Source of the DNA: Bacteroidota bacterium
Lineage (GTDB): Bacteria; Bacteroidota; Ignavibacteria; SZUA-365
NCBI GenBank assembly: GCA_014860565.1
Contig: JACZJN010000045.1
Coordinates: 1-64,000, forward strand
Length of the DNA stretch: 64,000 nucleotides
Direction: 5' to 3'
In this document: positions 44,203 to 52,838 of the stretch, piece after piece
Numbering within the stretch: the stretch's first letter is position 1
Layout of the letters: each line of letters opens with the position of its first letter
Translations under genes and position numbers: made by a program
The notes under the pieces: model-generated
Seen by the model: only the letters and a program-made list of their open reading frames with translations
What the model was told of the DNA's origin: nothing
Database searches by the model: none

Positions 44203-46173
44203 CTAGTGTACGATGCTCATTCGCTGCGATTGCCGCGTGCCGTCGGCTTCGAGCACGCAGTGGTAGACGCCGTTCAATTGCTGTGCGGGCTGCCAGACGA
44301 TCGTGTGCGGTCCGGAATCGAAATTCTCATCCGCGAGCGTGGCGACCAGTCGCCCCAACGCATCGAAGACGCGAAGTCGCACATGCATGCGGACGGGAAG
44401 CGTGAAGGGGATTGCGGTGACCATAGAGACGGGATTCGGGAAATTCCGCCCGAGAGTGACCGATGCAGCAAGCGCCGGGATATCATCCGTCCCGTTGACT
44501 TGCAGCACGACGACGGTATGCGTGAGCACGGTGGTGCATTTCCCGTTGGATACTGTCACACGTACGACGAAGCTCCCCGTACGCGTGTAGCTGTGCTGAA
44601 CGGTCGGATCCGTTCCGGTCGCGCCGTCGCCGAAATTCCAATCCCAGGAAACAGCTCCTGGAGCACTGACGGAGCACTGCAAAGTGGCTCCTTCACTCAG
44701 ATAGAGTGTGTCGGCGGAAATGTCGAGCATCGCCTCCGGCGCCGCAATGATATCGACGCTTGCCTCGAACAATCCCCGGCCGACGAAATTTTCGTTCATG
44801 AAGGTAAAGGTCCTGTTCCCGACAGAGTCTGCCTGCACCCATGTGGAAACCCCGGATGCGACATAGAGCGGATGGCGCGGAGTGAGTTCGCTGCCGGCAT
44901 TGAGCACTGTCGCGGAGTCGCCTGCGAACCAGAACATGTTGCCGGGCTTGGTGCTGTCGGCGCGGAGAAGAATGCTGCTCCCCTTGCAGACCTCGGCCGG
45001 CACGTCTGCGATAGGACGCGGCGGAGTCGGAATCTCGGTGATGATGGAAGTCTTGGGATCGCCCACGATCACGGCCATCCAGGAAATCGTCGGATTCGAC
45101 ATGTAATAGCTTTCCGCGAGGTTGTAGCCGCTGGTATAGCGGTCCGCGAGATAGTTTACCCACGTCAGGGCCACCGTGTATGGCTCGAACACATACCCGC
45201 TTGCCCCCGTGCATCCCTCGGCGATCAGATCGGCGATGCGCGATTGTCCCGCCTGTCCGCCGGGCGTGAAGTTGCGCGCGGAGGTGGAGACATACGTTTC
45301 CGCCACCGAGCCCGGCAGCCAGTGATTGCGCGTCCGCGCATACGAAGTGTAATGATGGTCGTAATGGTCGTTCGATCCCCAGCTCCCGTACCCGAGCACG
45401 TTGCGCTGGTCCGTGACAAAAACGGAGTCCTCGTTGAGGAGGACATTCCACCCTTTCCCGCTCAGGATCTGGCTGGCGGCCACGAAGTTGAGGTCGTACG
45501 GATCGAGCTGTATCGGACGGGGATCGCGATCGAACACCCACAGCGCACTGTCCTTGTTGACGAGGGTAAACGGCCCCGAGCGGTCGATGAGCGTGAAGAC
45601 ATCTTCCTTCGTCAGTCCGGTGAGCCGAGTCGTGAGAAACAGGTCATAGGGTGCCGGCGGACTTGATCCCGGCACGATGGCCTTGCGCGAATAGTGCTCG
45701 TTCTTGCGGAAATAACCGTGCGTGCGAACGGATGTGGGGGAACTGAAAAGCGTGTTCTGATGGATCTGGTTCGCGTACGCTCCGAGGATGAGCATCAACT
45801 CCGCATCGACGGACGCGTTGGTGGCATCGCCGCCGTCGTTGTTGTGCAGCACGCGCAGCGGCACCCCTTTCGTCGTGACGAAGTAATTCAGCGAATCGAC
45901 CAGTCCCGTCGTGACCGTGAGGTATTCTTCGATCTGAAACCGCATATCTTCGAACTGCTCAGGGGTGATGGTCTCCTTCGCCGGTGCCTGTACGTGAATG
46001 ACATTCCACGAGGGGATATTCCGTTTCTGGATGAAATACTCTCCGATGGCCACGGAATTCGTGTCATTGTCGTTGATGATCAGACCGACGTCGCGATAAT
46101 CCACGGGCATCTGGCAAAGCAGGGATGACGCATACAGCAACAGCATCGCAAGCACGGAGACAAGCATTCTCAT
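44203..46173 (-). CDS. TIGR03790-like secreted protein with PKD and T9SS domains
   Basis: 656 aa from ATG 46173, which has a CAGGAGT site; the open frame continues upstream without support. A signal peptide (ends SLLCQ) precedes a domain resembling the uncharacterised TIGR03790 family: VGLIINDNDTNSVAIGEYFIQKRNIP at the start, ...YFVTTKGVPLRV, and a long histidine-rich loop (GSNDHYDHHYTSYA). A PKD domain is at about 490-565 (WDWNFGDGATGTDPTVQHSY), followed by a type A sorting domain (LGRNFPNPVSMVTAIPF, DALGRLVATLADE, LNGVYHCVLEAD). TIGR03790 is usually described in other phyla. No biochemical role is known. The protein should be surface-exposed. Confidence 0.82.
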   Translation of the reverse strand: MRMLVSVLAMLLLYASSLLCQMPVDYRDVGLIINDNDTNSVAIGEYFIQKRNIPSWNVIHVQAPAKETITPEQFEDMRFQIEEYLTVTTGLVDSLNYFVTTKGVPLRVLHNNDGGDATNASVDAELMLILGAYANQIHQNTLFSSPTSVRTHGYFRKNEHYSRKAIVPGSSPPAPYDLFLTTRLTGLTKEDVFTLIDRSGPFTLVNKDSALWVFDRDPRPIQLDPYDLNFVAASQILSGKGWNVLLNEDSVFVTDQRNVLGYGSWGSNDHYDHHYTSYARTRNHWLPGSVAETYVSTSARNFTPGGQAGQSRIADLIAEGCTGASGYVFEPYTVALTWVNYLADRYTSGYNLAESYYMSNPTISWMAVIVGDPKTSIITEIPTPPRPIADVPAEVCKGSSILLRADSTKPGNMFWFAGDSATVLNAGSELTPRHPLYVASGVSTWVQADSVGNRTFTFMNENFVGRGLFEASVDIIAAPEAMLDISADTLYLSEGATLQCSVSAPGAVSWDWNFGDGATGTDPTVQHSYTRTGSFVVRVTVSNGKCTTVLTHTVVVLQVNGTDDIPALAASVTLGRNFPNPVSMVTAIPFTLPVRMHVRLRVFDALGRLVATLADENFDSGPHTIVWQPAQQLNGVYHCVLEADGTRQSQRMSIVH

Positions 46174-46366
46174 AGCAACTCCTGGATACGGGGAACAGGG
46201 ACGGACGAAAGGGAGGCGGGGCCACTCGCCGTGATCATAGGATAAAAAGGTCCGGCATAGCCTATGATTGAAATCTATCCAATTTGCGGGTCCGTGGCAA
46301 GGGCGGCGCATGGTTTTCGCACCTATATTCTGATGAATTTTTTGTAATCTGGAGAGAAGTGTTTCC

Positions 46367-47695
46367 ATGAAAGGATCCTGCATGCTCCGTATCGTTCCCG
46401 TTTCCTCCCGTTTCTCTGCATTTCTTCTCCTGTCCGTTTTCCTTTTCCCGTTCCGGTTGTATTCCCAGGTGCCTGATGCCATCGGCTCGAAGGCTGATGC
46501 AGCGGTCACGGTTCGGGCGGAGGATGAAGAGGCGCGGATGGAGCACACCGCGATGCAGCGGGAGGACGATCCCTGCGGGTTTTCGCTGCGGAAACCGGGG
46601 GACACGCAGGTCTGGGCCTATGGCCGCGATGCGCTGATCGCCGACATGCAGGGATGGGCGCTGCATCCCATGACCGGCATCGATGTCATCGGCAGCAGCG
46701 TCCAGGGACGTCCGCTGTATCACATGGTGTTCACCAATCCCGCGTCGAAACTCCCGAAAAAGCGCATCTGGATTCATGCCCGCACGCATCCGATCGAATC
46801 GGAATCGTCATTCGTCGCGCGCGCCATTGTCGAGGAACTCCTCGGGGGCTCCGCACTGGGAAATCTGATTCTCGACAACGCGATCGTGCATGTGCTTCCG
46901 ATGCTCAATCCCGACGGGGTGGAACTGCAGCGCGCCCGGGAAAACGCGCACGGAGTCGACCTCGAAAGCAACTGGAACGCAGCGGCGCCCGAACCCGAGG
47001 TGCAGGCATTGCGCCGTCATCTCATCGCGTTGATGGGAAGCAGCGCACCGATCGACGTGGCGCTCAATCTGCATTCCGCCTACGACTGCAAGCGCTACTT
47101 CGTCTACCATGCCGCCGCGGGAACCTCGGAGATGTTCACGCAGCTCGAACAGCGCTTCATCAATTTCGCCCGCGCGCGTTTCCCGGGCGGTATCCAACCG
47201 TACGATTATTTTGTGAGCTGGACAGGGGGAACGCCGGACCGCTATCCCGAAAGCTGGTACTGGTTGAATTACGGCGCGGATGTGATGGCGCTTACCTATG
47301 AGGACATGAATTGCGCATCGGCCGGCGAGTACAACCGGACGGCACGCGCATTGCTCGGTGCGGCCGCGGATTATCTCGGATTGACGGGAGTACTTGATGT
47401 GCCTCCCGCGATCGCGGCACGAGCCGATATTCTCCTCACGGACGTCTACCCCAACCCCGTACAGCGCAGCGGCAGCATCAGCGTTCGACTTGCCCCGACT
47501 CGTGCGGGCGAGAGGGTGCGCGTGAGTCTGTTTGACGCCCTGGGCCGCGAAGTGCGAGCGATGTATGACGGCGACGGAGGAGCGGCAGGACATACGCTCG
47601 TCGTGCCCACCGGGACACTGCCTTCGGGAACCTACTACCTTCGTGCCGTCTCAGGCCGTACCGTGGATACGCGGTCCCTGCTCCTCATGCAATAA
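46367..47695 (+). CDS. M14-family zinc carboxypeptidase with T9SS sorting domain
   Basis: 442 aa from ATG 46367 (ATG 46382 is an alternative). The signal peptide ends RLYSQ. The M14 domain (about 75-345) has zinc ligands His and Glu in HARTHPIES and a third His in LNLHSAYD, with the substrate-binding NPDGVELQRAREN and the catalytic Glu near TYEDM. The C-terminus is a type A sorting domain (LTDVYPNPVQRSGS, DALGREVRAMYD, LPSGTYYLRAV). It should trim peptides at the surface or outside the cell. It is divergent from the TIGR03790-like gene. Confidence 0.9.
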   Translation: MKGSCMLRIVPVSSRFSAFLLLSVFLFPFRLYSQVPDAIGSKADAAVTVRAEDEEARMEHTAMQREDDPCGFSLRKPGDTQVWAYGRDALIADMQGWALHPMTGIDVIGSSVQGRPLYHMVFTNPASKLPKKRIWIHARTHPIESESSFVARAIVEELLGGSALGNLILDNAIVHVLPMLNPDGVELQRARENAHGVDLESNWNAAAPEPEVQALRRHLIALMGSSAPIDVALNLHSAYDCKRYFVYHAAAGTSEMFTQLEQRFINFARARFPGGIQPYDYFVSWTGGTPDRYPESWYWLNYGADVMALTYEDMNCASAGEYNRTARALLGAAADYLGLTGVLDVPPAIAARADILLTDVYPNPVQRSGSISVRLAPTRAGERVRVSLFDALGREVRAMYDGDGGAAGHTLVVPTGTLPSGTYYLRAVSGRTVDTRSLLLMQ

Positions 47696-47709
47696 AATCC
47701 TGACTGACG

Positions 47710-49809
47710 CTATTTCTGAATGACGACGGGGACGATGCTCCCGCCTTCGGGGCAGTTGAGGTACAGGAAGTAATGTCCGCTCGGAAGATCCGCCGCAGGA
47801 AGCTGCATCACGCGTTCTCCTTTCTCGAGCGTTCCTTCAAACAGCCTACGTACCAACCTGCCGCGCGCGTCGTGCATGCGCAGCGTTGCGAAGACCGGCG
47901 AGACGGCGTCGAGCCGCACGGTCAGAACGTCGCGCGCCGGCTGGGGCGATACCGTCATCCCCGGCGTCTGGCTCCGGTGCAGGCCGTCGGGATGCCGACA
48001 GGAAGGATTGATGCACACGTCCCCGATTGCGTAACCGAAGAGGCGATAGGGCTGATGTATCGACCAGTCGAGGCGGATATCACGGCATTCGGGACCCTCC
48101 GCGGCGGCCTGCAGTTTCACCGCGATCACCGCGCCGGTGTCGCGGAGTCCACCGGGTTCGGTCAGATAGAAACGCAGTATCCCGTTCTGCAGCCACGGGG
48201 TGTCGATGCTCGCGTTGGAGCTGAGTCCGGGAGAGATGGTCTCAAGGCCGAGAAACCGTGTGAACGCGGGGTCGACCGTCACTTCAAATCGAACCTCCTC
48301 GATCGCGCTGTTTCGCGGGACCGAATCCAGCATGATCACCAGCGCATCCGTTTCGCCGGGCGACAACACCATCGGGGTGCGCAGGCTGAAGAACATGTGC
48401 TCGTTTTCTCCCAGCCCCATCACATACAGCGCGGCGAGTTCCGCGCATTCCGTACCGACGAAGAGGGAATCCCAAAAGTGAGTGATCGACTGGGGAGCGA
48501 AGCGGAATACCGTCATGATGCTGTCGCCGGGGATGAGTGTCAGCGGTGTCGCGATCGAAATCGTAAACACGCCGCGCCCCGCATATTCCCATCGGGTACC
48601 GGAAATCCGCACCGGGACGCGTCCGGTATTTTTCAGCGCCGCCGTCACTGTCGATGTGTCGCCCACCCATGTTTTCGGGAAAACGATGCGCTGCGGCGAC
48701 CACGCAAGCACGGGTTTTTCCGCAATGATGCGCAGTGTGTCATAGACCGTTTCCCCACTGGCCGCGGCGATCTTGAGCACAGCCTCGTACGCACCGGCCG
48801 CGGTGATGTCTATCCGCAGCGGTATGGTCAAACGGCCGCCCTGATCCACGGACACCGGAGCTGGATTCGACACGATGGAAAAAACACCGGGTGTCGCGGT
48901 TTCGAGCGTCACCGAAGCGATGAGCAGCGTCCCGCCGTCGGGATGGTTGTTCTCGATCGAGACCGCGGTATCGAGTTGGAAGGGCTGGCAGATATTGACG
49001 GGAGGAAATTCGATGTGCGTGCGTGTGGGGAGGGAAAGCGCGATGTCGTCGACGCGATGTTCGTTCGTCGCGAAGCCCGTGGCAGAACTGAATCCGAAAA
49101 ATCCTTCGAATGGATAGAAATCCGTGATAACCGTATTGAGCCTGCGTGTCCCATCGACGAACACCTCCACGACGCCTGCACGGAAGCGGATACGCAGCAC
49201 GTGCCAGCGTTCGTCTTCCAAGGTATTGTCCGCCAGTATTTCAGAGATGAGGTGGTTGTCGCTGCGGTCCTTGATCACCGCGACATGCTCTGGGGATCGA
49301 TCCTTGCGGTCGTCGTTCTGATAGGTGTCGAACTCCACCCCGTATCCGAGACACCCGTCGAAATTCAGCGCGCCGCCGCCGCTTTCCGCATAGTCGTAGA
49401 TGGGCGCCACGACGAAAACGATGCCGTCGGCGCCGGAGCCGTTGCCGGGGACGCTGCGTCCGAACCACGCGCGGAAGGAAACGTCGAAATAGTCGACAGG
49501 CAGAAGGGAGGGAAGAAAAAGTCGTCCCGTGCGACTTTCCGCTTCGGGAGTCAGCATGACATATCCCGCCGCGGTATCGATGCGCGTATCGGTGCCCAGG
49601 TAGTATTGCGCCGAAGGAGCGGGGGAGAAGGATTCGGTCCACTGCTGCGTGCGCCAGGTCAGCGCCTGCTGTGCGTGCAGACCGGCCGTCGCGCTCCAGA
49701 GCGCGATCGCCAGGAAAAGGAATTTAATCGAAGATGGCGTCGAGCAGCCGGTCTGTCTCGGTGAGGTCTTCGAACAGATGATCCGGCCGGGCTTCCGCAA
49801 GGGATTCAT
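47710..49809 (-). CDS. L-type-lectin-like secreted protein with T9SS-type C-terminus
   Basis: 699 aa if ATG 49809 is used; it has a strong GGAGGAT site but lies inside the upstream HAD gene and overlaps it by 86 bp. The hydrophobic signal segment (FLFLAIALWSATAGLHAQ) begins only after the HAD stop, and an ATT codon at 49728 overlaps that stop, so a rare start there is possible. An L-type (legume-like) lectin fold covers the next 230 residues (VDYFDVSFRAWFG, GADGIVFVVAP, LGYGVEFDTYQND, WHVLRIRF, EGFFGFSSATG), which fit carbohydrate-binding proteins. Beta-sandwich domains follow, and the C-terminus is a shortened sorting-like domain (SPQPARDVLTVRL, DARGRLVRRLFEG, LPSGHYFLYL, PVVIQK). Confidence 0.75.
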   Translation of the reverse strand: MNPLRKPGRIICSKTSPRQTGCSTPSSIKFLFLAIALWSATAGLHAQQALTWRTQQWTESFSPAPSAQYYLGTDTRIDTAAGYVMLTPEAESRTGRLFLPSLLPVDYFDVSFRAWFGRSVPGNGSGADGIVFVVAPIYDYAESGGGALNFDGCLGYGVEFDTYQNDDRKDRSPEHVAVIKDRSDNHLISEILADNTLEDERWHVLRIRFRAGVVEVFVDGTRRLNTVITDFYPFEGFFGFSSATGFATNEHRVDDIALSLPTRTHIEFPPVNICQPFQLDTAVSIENNHPDGGTLLIASVTLETATPGVFSIVSNPAPVSVDQGGRLTIPLRIDITAAGAYEAVLKIAAASGETVYDTLRIIAEKPVLAWSPQRIVFPKTWVGDTSTVTAALKNTGRVPVRISGTRWEYAGRGVFTISIATPLTLIPGDSIMTVFRFAPQSITHFWDSLFVGTECAELAALYVMGLGENEHMFFSLRTPMVLSPGETDALVIMLDSVPRNSAIEEVRFEVTVDPAFTRFLGLETISPGLSSNASIDTPWLQNGILRFYLTEPGGLRDTGAVIAVKLQAAAEGPECRDIRLDWSIHQPYRLFGYAIGDVCINPSCRHPDGLHRSQTPGMTVSPQPARDVLTVRLDAVSPVFATLRMHDARGRLVRRLFEGTLEKGERVMQLPAADLPSGHYFLYLNCPEGGSIVPVVIQK

Positions 49810-50425
49810 GACTGTATCCTCCGGTGGCGACCCCGATGCTGCGCACGTTGAGGTGGCGTCCGCAGTCGATATCGTGCGGGGTATCGCCGATGATGACGAT
49901 GTCTTTGGCCTTGAATGTCGCGCCCGTGCGCTCATACGCGCGGGCAATCGCGATTTCCGGCAGATCGTGACGGTAATACGCATCGTTGCCGAACGCGCCA
50001 AAGGAAAAGAATTCCAGCAGTCCGGGAGGCGTTAGCTTGATGCGCGCTCCCTGCAGCATGTTTCCCGTCAGCAGGGCGACGGTGGCGGCTTCCTCGTCCC
50101 GCAGCGCTTCGAGCAGCGCCCGTACGCCGGGGAGAACGGTGACATTTTCCTCGCCGAGACGCTCTTCGAGTTTGCGGAAGAAAAGAGAGAATACCGCGTC
50201 GTGATGCGTCGAGAGCAGCTCTTCCGGAAGATTCGACCCGCGCACGATCTCGGAATAAATCTGTTGATCTGTTTTTCCTGCGAAATCGTGCGCATGCGCG
50301 ATCGTCGGCGTGCCGAACGTTTCCTCGATCGCTTCGGCAAACGCCGTCTTTGCGATGCCGTCGGTCGTGATCAAGGTTCCGTCGATGTCAAAAAGTATGA
50401 GGCGGAGATACTGCTTCGTGATCAT
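49724..50425 (-). CDS. HAD-superfamily phosphatase (phosphoglycolate-phosphatase-like)
   Basis: 233 aa. HAD motifs: nucleophile LFDIDGTL (Asp13 and Asp15), motif II LLTGNM, and motif IV IIGDTPHDIDCG. The cap domain (about 20-90) is of the C1 helical type, so a small-molecule phosphate is the likely substrate. Phosphoglycolate phosphatase is the nearest commonly named relative. The ATG overlaps the stop of the SDR gene upstream (ATGA), so they are coupled. Confidence 0.88.
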   Translation of the reverse strand: MITKQYLRLILFDIDGTLITTDGIAKTAFAEAIEETFGTPTIAHAHDFAGKTDQQIYSEIVRGSNLPEELLSTHHDAVFSLFFRKLEERLGEENVTVLPGVRALLEALRDEEAATVALLTGNMLQGARIKLTPPGLLEFFSFGAFGNDAYYRHDLPEIAIARAYERTGATFKAKDIVIIGDTPHDIDCGRHLNVRSIGVATGGYSHESLAEARPDHLFEDLTETDRLLDAIFD

Positions 50426-51216
50426 GGCTTATCCGGTCTGGGAACATTGTAATATAAAAGAAAATCGCTCAGCCGGGGAAAATGATAGCCGACGAAAGCG
50501 AAGAGTTTTCCCGGAATGCTGACCACCACCTCGCGCCTGCGCAGGCGCACGCAGCGAAGAATGGCCTTTGCGACCAGTTCCGGGGGATTGGTGGGCACGC
50601 TGCGGCGTGCGGTCTGTGGCACCGCGTAGGTCATACGATCGAAAAACGGGGTATCGGTGCGCGCCGGACACACGACGCCGACGTGAATCCCGAAGGGCTT
50701 GAGTTCGATACGCAGTGCGTCGGCGAAGCCCAGCATTCCCTGCTTTGTCGCACAGTACGCCGCGTTGTAGGGAATGGCCCGCTTCCCTATGGTCGAGGAA
50801 ACCAGCACCAGGCTGCCGTGTCCCTGTTCGCGGAGCGTGGGAAGCACGGCCCGCGCAGAAGCCAGGGCTCCTTCGAAGTTGGTCCGCAGCACTGATACGA
50901 TGTCTGTCCAGTCGGTATCGACGTAGGGACCGTACAGGCCGATGCCCGCATTGATAACGGCCACGGCGAGCCGGCGTCCGGCAAGCGCGGCGCGAATCCG
51001 GCGCATCGCCTCCTCGGCGTCGGCGACATCCGCCGGAAGGGGTGTGCAGGCAACGTGGAATTCCGATGCGAGGGAGGCGCACAGTTCCTGTAAACGCTCC
51101 TTCCCGCGTGCGAGCAGCAGTAGGTCGAATCCCTGCGCGGCGAACAGCGCGGCAGTCGCGCGTCCGATTCCTTCGGAGGCTCCCGTAATGAGCACCAGAC
51201 CTTCGTTTCGCTTCAT
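50422..51216 (-). CDS. Short-chain dehydrogenase/reductase
   Basis: 264 aa from ATG 51216; an upstream open frame to 51321 adds 35 residues of no family character. Rossmann cofactor motif TGASEGIGRATA (about residue 11), NAG motif as VINAGIGLYG, catalytic Ser in VSSTIGKRAIP, and the YxxxK pair in YNAAYCATKQG. These are complete classical SDR features, so it reduces or oxidises an alcohol or ketone with NAD(P). The C-terminal hydrophobic part (KLFAFVGYHFPRLSDFLLYY) suggests membrane association. The substrate is unknown. It overlaps the HAD gene. Confidence 0.9.
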   Translation of the reverse strand: MKRNEGLVLITGASEGIGRATAALFAAQGFDLLLLARGKERLQELCASLASEFHVACTPLPADVADAEEAMRRIRAALAGRRLAVAVINAGIGLYGPYVDTDWTDIVSVLRTNFEGALASARAVLPTLREQGHGSLVLVSSTIGKRAIPYNAAYCATKQGMLGFADALRIELKPFGIHVGVVCPARTDTPFFDRMTYAVPQTARRSVPTNPPELVAKAILRCVRLRRREVVVSIPGKLFAFVGYHFPRLSDFLLYYNVPRPDKP

Positions 51217-51356
51217 GCAATTCTTGAGAAGTTCGCGAGAAAACACTATTATACAAAGTCTGAACTTGCGATTCACCATCGAAATTGATAAACTCGAGCG
51301 AGTCGTTTTTAGATAATTCACGTTGTTTGAGATTCCATTCCAGAGGACTGAAGAAG

Positions 51357-52772
51357 GTGGGAAACCTGTCCGACGCGGGTGATATTCTGATCGTCGACGA
51401 TGAGGAGATGATGGGCGTCGTGCTTTCCGGCGTTTTCGAAGACGCGGATTTCACTGTGCGCACCGCAACGAACGGCGAAGATGCCATTCGGCTCATCGGC
51501 GAGCGCCTTCCCGATGCGATGCTGCTCGACATCATCATGCCGGGACTGAGCGGCATGGAGGTGCTCAAGCGCATCAAATCCGTGGACGAGAGCATCCCTG
51601 TCATCCTCATGACTGCCATGGCGGCCGTGAGCGGGGCCGTGGAAGCCATGCGCGCCGGCGCCTACGACTATATCGCCAAACCGTTTCACAACGAAGATCT
51701 TCTGCGGATCGTCAGCGCCGCCGTGCGGCAGCGGCGATCACGCACGGATGTTGTCGTTGCCCGCAACGATGAAAACGAGCAAAGGGACCCGATTCTCTTT
51801 AATATGGGCACCAGCGAAGTGATCATGGAGCTTTCGGCCAGGACGCGGCGTGTTGCGAAGAGCAACTTCGACGTACTGATCACCGGCGAAACCGGCACCG
51901 GGAAAGAGCTGATCGCCCGCTCGATCCATGAAATGAGCGGCCGCGCTGGCAGTCCCTTCATTCCCATCGACACGGGCGCGATCCCGGAAACACTGCTCGA
52001 AAGCGAGCTCTTCGGCCATGAAGAAGGCGCATTCACCGACGCGCGCAATCAGAAAAAGGGGAAGTTCGAGCTCGCCCAGGGCGGAACGATTTTCCTCGAT
52101 GAAGTTCCGAACATGTCGTGGCAGTCGCAGGCCAAACTCCTGCGCGCGCTGCAGGACCGCGCCATCTCCCGCGTCGGCGGCAGCAAGTCCATCAACATCG
52201 ATGTGCGGGTCATCGCGGCGAGCAATACGGATTTCCAGCATATGATCGACGAGAAAAAATTCCGCGCCGATCTTTTCTACCGGCTGCGCGAATTTTCCAT
52301 TCATGTGCCGGCGCTTCGCGAACGCAAGGCCGACATTCCGTTTCTCGTCGACAAGTTCGTGCGGTTGACGAACCAGGAGCTCGGCAAGAATGTGGGCGGC
52401 TGCAGCGCCTCAGCGATAGATGCGCTGATGATGTACGACTGGCCCGGTAACGTGCGCCAGCTGCGTTCGACAGTGCGGAGCGCCGTGCTGCAGGCGGGAC
52501 ACGTAATCGATGTCGAACACCTGGAATTCATGGAAATGGTTTCAGGCGACGGTCATGCGCGACAGGGAGTCGAGATGCCCGAACTCGAAAGCGGCATGCC
52601 TCTCAAGGAACATGTCAAGAAGCATGTCGCGCAGATCGAACGGCAGATCATTTACGAGACGCTGAAATCGACAAAATGGAACAAGGCGAAAACGGCACGC
52701 GTGCTGCAGATAGCCTACAATACCCTGCTCACCAAGATCAGCGAATACGACCTGCAGAATCCCAACGGCTGA
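51357..52772 (+). CDS. NtrC-family response regulator (REC-AAA-HTH) with GAFTDA loop
   Basis: 471 aa from GTG 51357 (GAGG site about 10 bp upstream); a TTG at 51285 is also in frame. The receiver domain has Asp58 (LLDIIMPG). The central sigma-54-interaction AAA+ domain has Walker A GETGTGKE, ELFGHEEGAFTDARNQ (GAFTGA with Gly changed to Asp at the fifth place, a variant seen in this family), Walker B FLDE, and an arginine-finger region FRADLFYRLREF. The C-terminal Fis-type helix-turn-helix is about 430-471 (WNKAKTARVLQIAYNTLLTK). It activates sigma-54 promoters after phosphorylation, very probably by the giant PAS kinase that follows 66 bp downstream. Confidence 0.92.
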   Translation: MGNLSDAGDILIVDDEEMMGVVLSGVFEDADFTVRTATNGEDAIRLIGERLPDAMLLDIIMPGLSGMEVLKRIKSVDESIPVILMTAMAAVSGAVEAMRAGAYDYIAKPFHNEDLLRIVSAAVRQRRSRTDVVVARNDENEQRDPILFNMGTSEVIMELSARTRRVAKSNFDVLITGETGTGKELIARSIHEMSGRAGSPFIPIDTGAIPETLLESELFGHEEGAFTDARNQKKGKFELAQGGTIFLDEVPNMSWQSQAKLLRALQDRAISRVGGSKSINIDVRVIAASNTDFQHMIDEKKFRADLFYRLREFSIHVPALRERKADIPFLVDKFVRLTNQELGKNVGGCSASAIDALMMYDWPGNVRQLRSTVRSAVLQAGHVIDVEHLEFMEMVSGDGHARQGVEMPELESGMPLKEHVKKHVAQIERQIIYETLKSTKWNKAKTARVLQIAYNTLLTKISEYDLQNPNG

Positions 52773-52838
52773 CCGGGACGCAACGGCGGCCGTTTTCCAC
52801 GTAACGACATATTTTTCCCTGTTGGCGGACCCGACCGT

